DNA from: CAYUUR01 sp052034685
GTDB lineage: Bacteria > Patescibacteriota > Saccharimonadia > Saccharimonadales > CAYUUR01
Direction of reading: 5' to 3'
NCBI GenBank assembly: GCA_052034685.1
Contig: JBPOIH010000007.1
Location: forward strand, 1-64,000
DNA length: 64,000 nucleotides
Part shown: positions 32,637-40,175 of the stretch, one piece after another
Position numbering within the stretch: the first letter of the stretch is position 1
How the letters are laid out: each line of letters starts with the position of its first letter
Made by a program: the position numbers and the translations under genes
Notes under the pieces: generated by a model
Told to the model about the DNA's origin: nothing
The model's database searches: none
The model's input: the letters and a program-made list of their open reading frames with translations, nothing else

Positions 32637-34522
32637 TGAAGCCAGAGACAACCATACGTCCGTACACTCCTGAAGACATACCGAGCATGCACAACGTGGC
32701 AATTCGTGCAGCAGAGCACGATAGTGTAGACCCACTGTCTACTCTTGAGTCAATGCCCTCGTTGGAACAAATAGTAGAGTCTTTGGAAAGTAATAACACT
32801 GATCCAAATTCAGATGTGTTTGTGGCGGTGGATGAAAAAACAAAAGATATAGTCGGTTATGGCAAAATTGGCTGGTGGCAAGAAGAAGACGGTACCTTTG
32901 TCTATATTCACCAAGGACAAGTTGATCCAAAACACAGAGGCCACGGTGTCGGTCAAGAGCTTTTGCAAACACTACAATCTAGGATACGAGAAGTTGCTAA
33001 CGGTCATCCAGAAGACAAACCTAAAACTTTTGGAGCTAATGCGAGTGAGTCTGAAGAAGGAGCATTAAAACTGCTCGAAAAAGATGGTTACAAAAAGGTG
33101 TGGTCACAAGTGGAGATGGAATTTACAGATTTTGACGATCTAAATGCCGTTGAACAACCGGAGGGTTTCGAATTTAGAGCTCCTACAACACTTGAGGAAA
33201 GACGAAAAGTTTATGAATTGAACGTTCGTGTATATGAAGGCCGTCCAGGGGCAGTTCCAGCTTCAGAAGAAGGCTTTCAAGAATTTCTCGAAGAAAATGC
33301 CGACCTTTCATTATGGAAAGTCGCATGGGATGGTGACAATATTGCCGGGTTTGTACTTGGCCGTTCCGACAAAGATAAGGGTGAGGTCACAGAGGTAGCC
33401 ACTGCCCCAGAGTATCGACGTAGAGGTCTCGGTAAATGGTTAATGACTGAAAATATAAAAGCTCTTCACGAACAAGGGAATGAAATCATTCGTCTACACA
33501 CCAACTCTGACGGTGCTCAAGGTGGAAGACAGCTTTATGAAAGCATGGGCTTCTCTGCACTCAAAGAAAGTCATAGATTACGCAAACCACTGAGAGAGTC
33601 AAAAATCAATCCTGAAGAAGTTGAAGCAGACACCATAGACGCAAACGAAAGCTGGCAAGCTGTCGAGCAACAGCTACCCCATATCAAAGATGTTGAAGGT
33701 GGCTTTAGTAAAGCTCAGCGTGGACTCGTGACCCTGCCAGACGGCAAAGAGGTGTTCGTTAAGGTTGGCACAGCAGAGAATACTCGGATTTGGGCACGAA
33801 AAGAAGTCGCCGTGTATAAGGCTTTAGAGGCTCATGGCTTCGAGCACAGCCCACGACTTATTGCTGCAAATGCTGATGGTTCAGCCTTTGCCCTTGAAGC
33901 CTTTAGTCCCGAAGATGGTTGGGATTGGCAAGATAACTGGACTGCTGAAAGATTAGCAGCAACACTCAAAGCCATGGATGACTTGGCAGCTATTGAGCTT
34001 AGCGATGCTGAGCGTACTATATTCATTAAAAGCAGTATTAGCCAGGATGAAGATGGCTGGCGACCACTTTTAGAGTCACCCGAAATGCAGGAAATATTAC
34101 GGCATAAACTCCATGGAGTAGGTGCGGACGATATCGCACAAAGTATTGATTTTACTGCTGATACAGACAAAGCCAGCAGGTATGACTTCGCTGATGATGC
34201 GCTTGTACACTACGATCTTAGGGCCGATAACTGTGCGTGGAATGCAGAGACTGGACAGGTTCGTTTAGTTGATTGGAACTGGGCACAATTTGGTGATAGA
34301 GATATTGACCTGGCAGCCACTCTAACGCACGTTCAAAAGTCCGGTTTTGATATTCCTGTTGAGCTTATTGAAAAAGTAAACCCTGATGCATTTCACTGGA
34401 TGGCTGGCTTCTGGCTTAATGCTGCTGCAACACCGATTTGGGAAGGTGGCTCTGAGAGTTTACGTGACCTACAGCTACTTTCTGGGATTACGGCACTCAG
34501 ATTAGCAAAGGCCAAGCAGTGA
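32636..34522 (+). CDS. tandem GNAT acetyltransferase fused to an aminoglycoside-phosphotransferase-like kinase
   Basis: 628 residues in three domains. The first GNAT (about 1-165) has the acetyl-CoA motif DPKHRGHGVGQELL. The second GNAT (about 175-330) has YRRRGLGKWLM and ends LYESMGF. The third, APH-like domain (about 345-628), has a VFVKVG lysine strand, the catalytic HYDLRADNCAW (near 525) and the metal-binding LVDWNWAQFGDRDIDLA. All key residues are present, so both activities may be active. The plan recalls AAC-APH bifunctional resistance enzymes but with a doubled GNAT part. Acetylation plus phosphorylation of an antibiotic is inference. Confidence 0.82.
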   Translation: MKPETTIRPYTPEDIPSMHNVAIRAAEHDSVDPLSTLESMPSLEQIVESLESNNTDPNSDVFVAVDEKTKDIVGYGKIGWWQEEDGTFVYIHQGQVDPKHRGHGVGQELLQTLQSRIREVANGHPEDKPKTFGANASESEEGALKLLEKDGYKKVWSQVEMEFTDFDDLNAVEQPEGFEFRAPTTLEERRKVYELNVRVYEGRPGAVPASEEGFQEFLEENADLSLWKVAWDGDNIAGFVLGRSDKDKGEVTEVATAPEYRRRGLGKWLMTENIKALHEQGNEIIRLHTNSDGAQGGRQLYESMGFSALKESHRLRKPLRESKINPEEVEADTIDANESWQAVEQQLPHIKDVEGGFSKAQRGLVTLPDGKEVFVKVGTAENTRIWARKEVAVYKALEAHGFEHSPRLIAANADGSAFALEAFSPEDGWDWQDNWTAERLAATLKAMDDLAAIELSDAERTIFIKSSISQDEDGWRPLLESPEMQEILRHKLHGVGADDIAQSIDFTADTDKASRYDFADDALVHYDLRADNCAWNAETGQVRLVDWNWAQFGDRDIDLAATLTHVQKSGFDIPVELIEKVNPDAFHWMAGFWLNAAATPIWEGGSESLRDLQLLSGITALRLAKAKQ

Positions 34523-34653
34523 CAGCAAAAAAGAAATCCGAAGTTCCGAAGAAGATCATTGTAGATGTTTCAGAAAACAGCCCAATGGGAAAATTTCATA
34601 AGGCTATGAAAAAGATCGTGTCTGTTTCTAAAGAAAAACTGAAAGATAAATAG
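34519..34653 (+). CDS. small basic protein coupled to the GNAT-APH gene
   Basis: GTG start overlapping the previous TGA stop (GTGA). 44 residues, beginning MTAKKKSEVPKKIIVDV and ending SKEKLKDK; lysine-rich and helical. No family recognised. The overlap and the lack of another gene before the transposon end support it as the last gene of the passenger operon. Confidence 0.5.
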   Translation: MTAKKKSEVPKKIIVDVSENSPMGKFHKAMKKIVSVSKEKLKDK

Positions 34654-34669
34654 ATCATGTCCAAGGCAC

Positions 34670-34906
34670 TTATTTTGAACATTGATTAGTCAAGTATATT
34701 AGTGCTATTTCACTGTTTTCTTGGTAGGCGCCACTAATGCAGTCAGGCCCGTCGATTGCCACCCTTAAGCGTTGACGTCGTTGCATGAACTCTCTGAATT
34801 CACACAGCTTGCGTTGTTGCTCGTCTTCTAGGGCGCTATAAGTCACCAACTCAATGCCCGGCATAGCACGACTCAACAGATTATCATCTGGTCTTTGACT
34901 CTCCAT
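34670..34906 (-). CDS. short gene downstream of tig, 3' end altered by the transposon
   Basis: Now 78 residues; the last 12 (ALIYLTNQCSK plus the frame junction) are read from the right inverted repeat. Joining the two flanks without the transposon and one target copy gives QENSEIV then TAG, so the original product was about 68 residues and lost only its last residue. The remaining part is charged and helical (LEDEQQRKLCEFREFMQRRQRLRVAIDGPD). No family recognised. It starts 5 nt after the tig stop. Confidence 0.6.
   Translation of the reverse strand: MESQRPDDNLLSRAMPGIELVTYSALEDEQQRKLCEFREFMQRRQRLRVAIDGPDCISGAYQENSEIALIYLTNQCSK
34681..34706 (-). repeat. right terminal inverted repeat of the transposon
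   Basis: 26 bp beginning ATTGATTAGTCAAGTATA, perfect reverse complement of the left end. It supplies the new C-terminal codons of the interrupted minus-strand gene. Confidence 0.93.
34707..34714. repeat. target-site duplication, right copy
   Basis: ATTTCACT, identical to 30057-30064. In the host gene these bases encode part of NSEI. Confidence 0.93.
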
Positions 34907-34911
34907 AACTG

Positions 34912-36195
34912 CTACTTCGTTGCGTACGTAACTAATGATTCGATAGTTTTTTCCGTAATCATGCGGGAGCCGATCTCACGCTGGTTTTCAGGCTTATCAA
35001 GCTCAGCCTGCATAGCAGCGTCCTGATACTGACCTTTTAGAAGCTGCAAACGAACTTGTAACTCATCCGGTGTTATTTGGATGTTTTCTTGATCTGATAC
35101 TTCTGCCAATACTAAACCGGCCTTGACGCGCATTTCTGCTTGAGGTGCCAATGTCTTAGTCCGATAGTCAGACTCACTGACGCCTTCTGATTCTAGGAAT
35201 TCTTGCCAGGTCTGCCCGCGGTATAGGATATTCTGTTGCTGTTCTTTCAAAAGTGCATCGACCTGCTCATCTACCAGAACTTGCGGAACAGAAAGCTTAG
35301 TCTGGGCTACAATCTTCTCTATCAGTGCCTGTTCGTAGTCGCGCATGATGTTTGTCTGGCGCTCTTGGGTCAGTTGCGCCTTGATGTCACGCTTTAGGTC
35401 AGCCAAGGTCTTAAATGGGCCTACAGAAGCGGCAAAAGAATCATCAACAGTAGGTTCAATCAACTCTTCTACTTTTTTAATGGTTACCGCAAAGTTAACG
35501 ACTTTGCCTGCGAGCGCCTTTACGCCGTAATCTTTAGGAAAAGTTATGTCAAACTTGAATGGCTTACCTGCAAGGTTACCAATAACTTTGTCTTCAAAAC
35601 CTGGGATAAAGCTGTTGCTACCAAGAATAAGCGGGTAGTCGTTGCCTTCAGCACCCTTGATAGCTTCGCCTTTTTTGTTGGTTCCCTTGAAGTCAATCGT
35701 CGCTTGATCGCCTTTTTTGGCGGCACGCTTAACTTCTTTACGTTCAGCTGCACGAGAACGCAATGAATCGAGAACTTCTGTAACATCTTTTTCGGTTACT
35801 GAGGCTTTCTTGAGTGGCATTTTTATCTTTTTGTAGTCTGGAAGTATAACCTTACCAATGACTGATACAACAGTTTCAAATTCGAGGTTTGTATACGGCA
35901 CAAACTTTTTGATTGAAACATCAGGGCGAGCCACAGGGCGAATCTTGTGCTCATCGAGTGCCTGTACGTAAAAGGCATTAACGGCATCTTCGATGACTTC
36001 CGTTTCAAGAAGTGACTGGTCAACATTCTTTTCAATAATATTCAGTGGGGCTTTGCCTTCTCTAAAGCCGGCGACCTTGACCTTTGCGCCAAGCTTTTTG
36101 AGTGCACGTTGCTTAATTGGGCTGAGGTCTGCTTCAGATAACGTAAAGGTTAGAGTTGTTTGTGTGTCGCTGAGTTGTTTCTTGGATATATGCAT
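34912..36195 (-). CDS. tig: trigger factor
   Basis: Ribosome-bound chaperone and prolyl isomerase at the exit tunnel, docking on L23. The start is placed at MHISKKQLSDTQ (36195); TATAGT (36204-36209) lies 8 nt upstream. The product is 427 residues: ribosome-binding domain with GFREGKAPLNIIE, then the FKBP-type domain (GDQATIDFKGTNKKGEAIKGAEGNDYPLILGSNSFIPGFED) and the helical C-terminal arms. In many genomes tig is next to clpP; here a transposon and two short genes separate them. Confidence 0.95.
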   Translation of the reverse strand: MHISKKQLSDTQTTLTFTLSEADLSPIKQRALKKLGAKVKVAGFREGKAPLNIIEKNVDQSLLETEVIEDAVNAFYVQALDEHKIRPVARPDVSIKKFVPYTNLEFETVVSVIGKVILPDYKKIKMPLKKASVTEKDVTEVLDSLRSRAAERKEVKRAAKKGDQATIDFKGTNKKGEAIKGAEGNDYPLILGSNSFIPGFEDKVIGNLAGKPFKFDITFPKDYGVKALAGKVVNFAVTIKKVEELIEPTVDDSFAASVGPFKTLADLKRDIKAQLTQERQTNIMRDYEQALIEKIVAQTKLSVPQVLVDEQVDALLKEQQQNILYRGQTWQEFLESEGVSESDYRTKTLAPQAEMRVKAGLVLAEVSDQENIQITPDELQVRLQLLKGQYQDAAMQAELDKPENQREIGSRMITEKTIESLVTYATK

Positions 36196-36246
36196 AGACG
36201 CCAACTATAACAGATGGCGTCTACTTTTTCTAGCCTTCTGAGCAGG

Positions 36247-37557
36247 CTAAGTATCCTTGCGGAAATCTTTGATGATTGTCACGACGCGCTGTAAGCTGTG
36301 ACGTTCTTCTTCGCCGCTCATAATGTCTTTGAGCGTGTACTGCTGATCTTTGAGCTCGTTCTCACCAATAAACAACATGTAGCGAATGCCTTTTTTGGCA
36401 GCCTGCTTAATCTGCTTTTCTGCTTTTCGCCCTGACGGATCAACAGCAACAGCCACACCCATCTCACGCAGTTCGGCAATGACTCGTTGCGCCGGAGCGT
36501 AAACATCGCCAATTAATGCTACATAAACTTTGGTTTCCGGTTTTAGTGCCGGCAGTAATTTATGTGTCTCTAAGAAGTTCTGTAACGTTACGTCGCCCAT
36601 TCCAAAGCCAACAGTAGCCACCTCTTCAACGCCAAAGAGACCAACCAAGCCGTCATAACGACCACCACCAAACATAGAACGGTTGTTTTCTGGGTCTGTA
36701 TCAAATACTTCAAAAACAATATCCGTGTAGTAGTCAAAACCGCGCATCAGTGTGATATCAAAGGTCACATTTGTTACCAAAGAATCACTCAACATAGCCA
36801 TGAGCTTAGTTAGTTCTACAACTGAAGGATGCGCTTTAAGTTCATCAGGCAAATGTTTGAGGTCTTTAACTTTCAACAATGCTGTTAATTTGTCTTCTGT
36901 GCCGTCTTCGCGTTGAGACATACTCAGGATTGCATCAAGTTGCGCGGTAAATGCCGCCGGCTCTAGCTTGTGCATGCGATCAATCAGCTTTATCAGACTG
37001 TACGCTTGGGTTTGTGCCAAGCCAAGATACTCCATTAACGCTGCGTCGATAAGTTTACGACTGTTCAAACGAAACAGGTATGTCTCAGGTTTTGCACCAA
37101 AGGCCTTCATTATGGCGTCAGCCGTCATAATCAGCTCATGCTCGGCCTCAATGCCTGGCAAACCAAAGAGGTCAACGTTCAACTGCCAGTGTTCGCGCAA
37201 ACGACCACGCTGCGGCCGCTCATAACGCCACAAGTTGGGGATTGAATACCAACGTACTGGGTAGGCCAGCTCTTGGCGACGACCGGCCACCATCCTAGAA
37301 ACTGTCGGCGTCATCTCTGGCCGTATGGCAACTTTACGGCCGCCACGATCCTCAAAGGTGTAGGTTTGTTCATTGACAATCTCTTCGCCTGATTTAGCGG
37401 CGTACAGTTCAAGTGGCTCCAATATTGGCGCATCGTACTCTTCGTAGCCGTATTTCTCTACCACAGAACGCATCACACCAAACATGTACTTTTGTTTGCG
37501 CTTGTCCTCCGGGTAAAAATCTCGGGCCCCTTTGTATGGCTGGGTAGATAAACTCAT
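36247..37557 (-). CDS. hisS: histidyl-tRNA synthetase
   Basis: Class II synthetase charging tRNA-His. 436 residues. Motif 1 region ARDFYPEDKRKQKYMFGVM; motif 2 LWRYERPQRGRLREHWQLNVDLFG; the histidine motif RGFDYYTDIVFEV; motif 3 TVGFGMGDVTL; C-terminal anticodon-binding domain with VYVALIGDVYAPAQRV. SD GGAG lies 7-8 nt upstream, and the start is 2 nt after the stop of the S66 peptidase gene, so it is the third gene of an attenuator-led operon. Confidence 0.96.
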   Translation of the reverse strand: MSLSTQPYKGARDFYPEDKRKQKYMFGVMRSVVEKYGYEEYDAPILEPLELYAAKSGEEIVNEQTYTFEDRGGRKVAIRPEMTPTVSRMVAGRRQELAYPVRWYSIPNLWRYERPQRGRLREHWQLNVDLFGLPGIEAEHELIMTADAIMKAFGAKPETYLFRLNSRKLIDAALMEYLGLAQTQAYSLIKLIDRMHKLEPAAFTAQLDAILSMSQREDGTEDKLTALLKVKDLKHLPDELKAHPSVVELTKLMAMLSDSLVTNVTFDITLMRGFDYYTDIVFEVFDTDPENNRSMFGGGRYDGLVGLFGVEEVATVGFGMGDVTLQNFLETHKLLPALKPETKVYVALIGDVYAPAQRVIAELREMGVAVAVDPSGRKAEKQIKQAAKKGIRYMLFIGENELKDQQYTLKDIMSGEEERHSLQRVVTIIKDFRKDT

Positions 37558-37559
37558 AT

Positions 37560-38510
37560 TTATATCTCCAGTATCTCACAGCTAATACGATTTTTCACGT
37601 CTAGCTTAATTATTGAACCAATTGGGACAGTGAACATTGGAACGCTATGACCAAAGTCCATATTTGAAACAACTGGTATATTTCCCAATTCAGCACGTCG
37701 GATCGAATCTTTTATATCATTAAAGCTTACTTTGCTAGTAGGTAAAAAACGGCCAACCATAACACCAACTATGTTTTTTCGTGCTCCAGGTTGTTGCAGT
37801 ATAGACTCAAGTCTCCTGTTGAATTCACGAGCTGTGTACTTCCCAGCTTCATCATCATCTTCTAACAGTAAAACTGTAGGCAGGTCAAACTTTGGCATAT
37901 ACGGAGTGCCCTGTAGTAAGTAAAACGTGCCGAGATTTCCGCCGATCGCAACGCCTTGTGCGTTCCCGGGCTGAATTATCTTCCAGGCTGTGCTAAACCG
38001 GTTTCGGTTACGCGGGCTCCAGCTCTGACTCTTACTCAGCTTGATAGGCACTTCTTTGTTAATCACCGCATCGAAAAAACTATAGGTGTAATCAGATTCA
38101 AATCTTTCGGACAAAAGTCCTAGTGTTGGTCCAAGCAAGCCATTCTTGGTGCCAGTCTTAGCGTAAATTGCGTTTACTAATGCAGTTATGTCTGAAAACC
38201 CAACCAGTGGTTTTGGGTTGTCTTTGATAATCTGCCAGTTGATGCGCGGCAGGATGGCATTCACAGACCACCCCCCGCTATAACACAAGATCATATCAAC
38301 TCCTTTATCGAGGTATGCAGCCTCCAGGTCACTCACCCGATCTTGGACGGAGGCAGTACCAAACCGTTGTGTTTTGCTAATATTTTGACCGAAGCTAAGT
38401 ACATAGCCACGTTTCTTTAGCGTCTCTACTGCCCATTTTTTCCTAACCATACTACTGCTGTCGCTGCCCGACGACGGCGCAATAATACGAATACTTGTTA
38501 GTTTACGCAT
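37560..38510 (-). CDS. S66-family serine peptidase (LD-carboxypeptidase / MccF-like)
   Basis: 316 residues from MRKLTSIRIIAPSSG (38510). S66 enzymes cleave either the L,D-peptide bond of murein tetrapeptides (LdcA) or aminoacyl-nucleotide antibiotics (MccF). IIAPSSG, the nucleophile-elbow GFSDITAL, LLEDDDEAGKY and DFGHSVPMFTVPIGS carry the expected Ser, Glu and His. Its start overlaps the previous gene by 8 nt. Which substrate group applies cannot be told from motifs alone; position directly before hisS favours a look at the MccF option. Confidence 0.85.
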   Translation of the reverse strand: MRKLTSIRIIAPSSGSDSSSMVRKKWAVETLKKRGYVLSFGQNISKTQRFGTASVQDRVSDLEAAYLDKGVDMILCYSGGWSVNAILPRINWQIIKDNPKPLVGFSDITALVNAIYAKTGTKNGLLGPTLGLLSERFESDYTYSFFDAVINKEVPIKLSKSQSWSPRNRNRFSTAWKIIQPGNAQGVAIGGNLGTFYLLQGTPYMPKFDLPTVLLLEDDDEAGKYTAREFNRRLESILQQPGARKNIVGVMVGRFLPTSKVSFNDIKDSIRRAELGNIPVVSNMDFGHSVPMFTVPIGSIIKLDVKNRISCEILEI

Positions 38511-39324
38511 CAGTGTTTCCTGCCTTAGCACCAGCAGTGCTGATTCTTCCTGTTTCAAGTAACTGCGTCGCTTCGTCTTGACTTAAGAATGCCAGATCAG
38601 CCCAGTCACGTTTTTGCGCCGACAACACATTTGTTACTAATGGATAGACTCCTAATTTTTCCTGGACTTCTGCAGCGGCAGGCCGAGACACTTCGGATGT
38701 AAAGCCCGATGGCGGTGGCGCAAATAAAACCGCCCGCCCGGAAGCATAAAGCGCCATCGATGCCAGGTAATAGAACGGTGCTTTGTTAGGGACCAAAGGC
38801 GTCCATCCAAACCTTTCCGCCTGTAAACGATACCAACCACCAAAGTCAACAATTAGACTGTCGGGACTTTCTCGTTCAATATTACGAAGTACAGCCTTGC
38901 GAATTCCCATCCAGTAATCGGTAATGTCAAGTTCAGGATAAACTGTCTTAGCATCTCCGACTGCTCCATCTCGTTCTTCTGTTGGCACTACCCATTTGCG
39001 TACTTCCTGTCTCTTTGGAAGTTTAAGCGGAGCGCGGTAACAATCAACAATGCCAGAATTTGACGTTACGTACTGAGAGTCTTTGTAGGTTGCGATCATA
39101 GTAGCAAAACCAGCTTTGCTAGCTTTTGCAAGAAACTCAACCTCGCGTTCTGTACCTTTAGCCAAATATGGCGCAAATACAGCAAGAGGCCTATTCTGTC
39201 CTTCAAAACCTGGCGGCAAACTTGCTCCAAAAAACTCCATAACTCGTTCTTGTATTTCTCTGTCTTCTATTCTTTCTTGAGCAACATCAAATGCTTGCTC
39301 TGGGGTTATGTATTCTAAACTCAT
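38503..39324 (-). CDS. protein of unknown function, first gene of the attenuator-led operon
   Basis: 273 residues from MSLEYITPEQAFDV (39324), with AGGAGA 6 nt upstream; a longer reading frame to 39393 would run through the terminator hairpin and is rejected. Soluble mixed alpha/beta protein, no family recognised. Notable parts are LAVFAPYLAKGTEREVEFLAKASKAGFATMIATYKDS and DSLIVDFGGWYRLQAERFGW. It overlaps the S66 peptidase gene, so both are translated together. Confidence 0.75.
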   Translation of the reverse strand: MSLEYITPEQAFDVAQERIEDREIQERVMEFFGASLPPGFEGQNRPLAVFAPYLAKGTEREVEFLAKASKAGFATMIATYKDSQYVTSNSGIVDCYRAPLKLPKRQEVRKWVVPTEERDGAVGDAKTVYPELDITDYWMGIRKAVLRNIERESPDSLIVDFGGWYRLQAERFGWTPLVPNKAPFYYLASMALYASGRAVLFAPPPSGFTSEVSRPAAAEVQEKLGVYPLVTNVLSAQKRDWADLAFLSQDEATQLLETGRISTAGAKAGNTDA

Positions 39325-39360
39325 TTCTTTTCTCCTAAAATTTATATTCAAAAAAGTAAA

Positions 39361-39380
39361 AACGCCGGGTGACCGGCGTT
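39361..39380 (-). terminator. terminator hairpin between a leader and the 273-residue gene
   Basis: Minus-strand AACGCCGG-TCAC-CCGGCGTT, an 8-bp GC-rich stem with a 4-nt loop, then TTTTTAC and TTTTTTG. A promoter lies upstream at 39470-39498 and the next gene's SD lies 25 nt downstream, so it would stop leader transcripts before the gene. It could also end read-through from tRNA-Leu. Confidence 0.82.
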
Positions 39381-39402
39381 TTATGAAATTCAAGAGAATA
39401 GA

Positions 39403-39452
39403 AAACTAACCGATCAGCTCCGGCGATATATGTGATTGCGACTGGTTAGTTT
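39403..39452 (-). promoter_or_regulatory. leader RNA structure, possible attenuator
   Basis: AAACTAACC and GGTTAGTTT (39444-39452 and 39403-39411 on the map) close a 50-nt structure in the leader. Inside it, CGCCGG (39420-39425) is complementary to the 3' arm CCGGCG of the terminator (39363-39368), so the two folds can compete. The leader peptide runs through the first arm and ends in the second. Confidence 0.5.
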
Positions 39453-39462
39453 GAGTAAACAT
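39406..39462 (-). CDS. 18-residue leader peptide
   Basis: MFTQTNQSQSHISPELIG, from ATG 39462 to TAG 39406-39408. TATTAT (39470-39475) lies 7 nt before the ATG, which suggests a leaderless start. It is rich in Gln, Ser and Thr with one His. Its stop codon lies in the 3' arm of the leader stem, where a stalled ribosome would change the RNA fold. Too short to prove by sequence. Confidence 0.4.
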   Translation of the reverse strand: MFTQTNQSQSHISPELIG

Positions 39463-39469
39463 AATGTAT

Positions 39470-39498
39470 ATAATAGCACAATAATCGTACTAGGTCAA
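39470..39498 (-). promoter_or_regulatory. promoter of the leader and HisRS operon
   Basis: Minus-strand TTGACC (39493-39498), exactly 17 nt, TATTAT (39470-39475). It begins one base after the encoded CCA end of tRNA-Leu. Confidence 0.7.
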
Positions 39499-39583
39499 TG
39501 GTGGGCGAGAAAGGACTTGAACCTTCACATCTTGCGATACTAGTTCCTAAGACTAGCGCGTCTACCAATTCCGCCACTCGCCC
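39499..39583 (-). tRNA. tRNA-Leu(UAG)
   Basis: 85 nt including an encoded CCA. Acceptor GGGCGAG pairs with CTCGCCC, discriminator A. The anticodon stem CTAGT/ACTAG encloses the loop CTTAGGA, anticodon TAG. The long variable arm and GTTCAAGTC T-loop fit leucine tRNA. Confidence 0.93.
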
Positions 39584-39641
39584 ACAAAATACCATTTGTT
39601 AATCGTGTAGTTGCTACTCGCGCACAAAATACTTGCATATT

Positions 39642-40175
39642 TTAGCGTGAACGGCGGAAAAATGCCAGTGTTAAGCCAGCGTAGTTCCTTTTGGTCGTCA
39701 GCGTGAGTCCCGTAAACTCTGGCACGTCAAACTGTGACGGCCACGATAGTACAAACAAGCCCTGGGGTTCAAGATGGTCAACAAGCTTTTGTAACAGATT
39801 AACGCGTAAGTCATTATATGGCGGGTCGCAAACAATAATATCGAACATCAATTCACGATTATTATCTGCCCAGGACGAAACATTGGCGATGGTTGCTTTC
39901 ACCCTATCCTCTATCCCAAGTTTCTCGACATTTTCTGAAATAACCTTGTAAGCCTTTTTGTCACTGTCAACGCAGTACACAAAGCGCGCGCCTCGGCTTA
40001 TAGCCTCAAATGAGAGAGCGCCACTACCTCCAAAAGCGTCAAGCATGGTTAGTTCGGTGATGTCACCAAGCATGTTAAATAATGCACCTCGGGCTTTTTC
40101 GCTCATCGGGTGTGTCTTACGGCCACGTGGCGACACAAACTGCCGGCTTTTGAGTTCGCCCGCAATGATTCTCAT
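39642..40175 (-). CDS. rsmD: 16S rRNA (guanine966-N2)-methyltransferase
   Basis: 177 residues from MRIIAGELKSRQFVSPRG (40175), whose ATG overlaps the preceding TGA. SAM-binding MLDAFGGSGALSFEAISRGA and the catalytic DPPY (FDIIVCDPPYND) are present, with the family's N-terminal RPMSEKARGALFN-like segment (HPMSEKARGALFNML). Modifies the small subunit during late assembly. Confidence 0.93.
   Translation of the reverse strand: MRIIAGELKSRQFVSPRGRKTHPMSEKARGALFNMLGDITELTMLDAFGGSGALSFEAISRGARFVYCVDSDKKAYKVISENVEKLGIEDRVKATIANVSSWADNNRELMFDIIVCDPPYNDLRVNLLQKLVDHLEPQGLFVLSWPSQFDVPEFTGLTLTTKRNYAGLTLAFFRRSR

Larger units (their letters stand above)
30065..34706 (+). mobile_element. IS1595-family transposon with passenger genes
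   Basis: A 4,642-bp element bounded by perfect 26-bp terminal inverted repeats (30065-30090 and 34681-34706) and 8-bp direct target repeats. It encodes a transposase at the left end and, in the same direction, a replication-relaxation family protein, a P-loop kinase, a GNAT-GNAT-APH fusion and a small basic protein. The identical repeats point to a recent insertion. It interrupted the last two codons of a minus-strand gene between tig and clpP. Only one transposase is present, so this is a single unit with passengers, not two insertion sequences flanking cargo. Confidence 0.92.

Noticed and set aside
32859..33068. Second plus-strand frame inside the GNAT-APH gene
   Set aside because: It overlaps the conserved first GNAT domain in another frame and shows no family features.
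30065..34706. Composite transposon with two insertion-sequence copies
   Set aside because: Only one transposase exists; the repeats are short 26-bp ends, so this is one unit with passengers.
38503..39393. Longer form of the 273-residue protein starting at 39393
   Set aside because: The extension would translate the terminator hairpin, while a good SD precedes the ATG at 39324.
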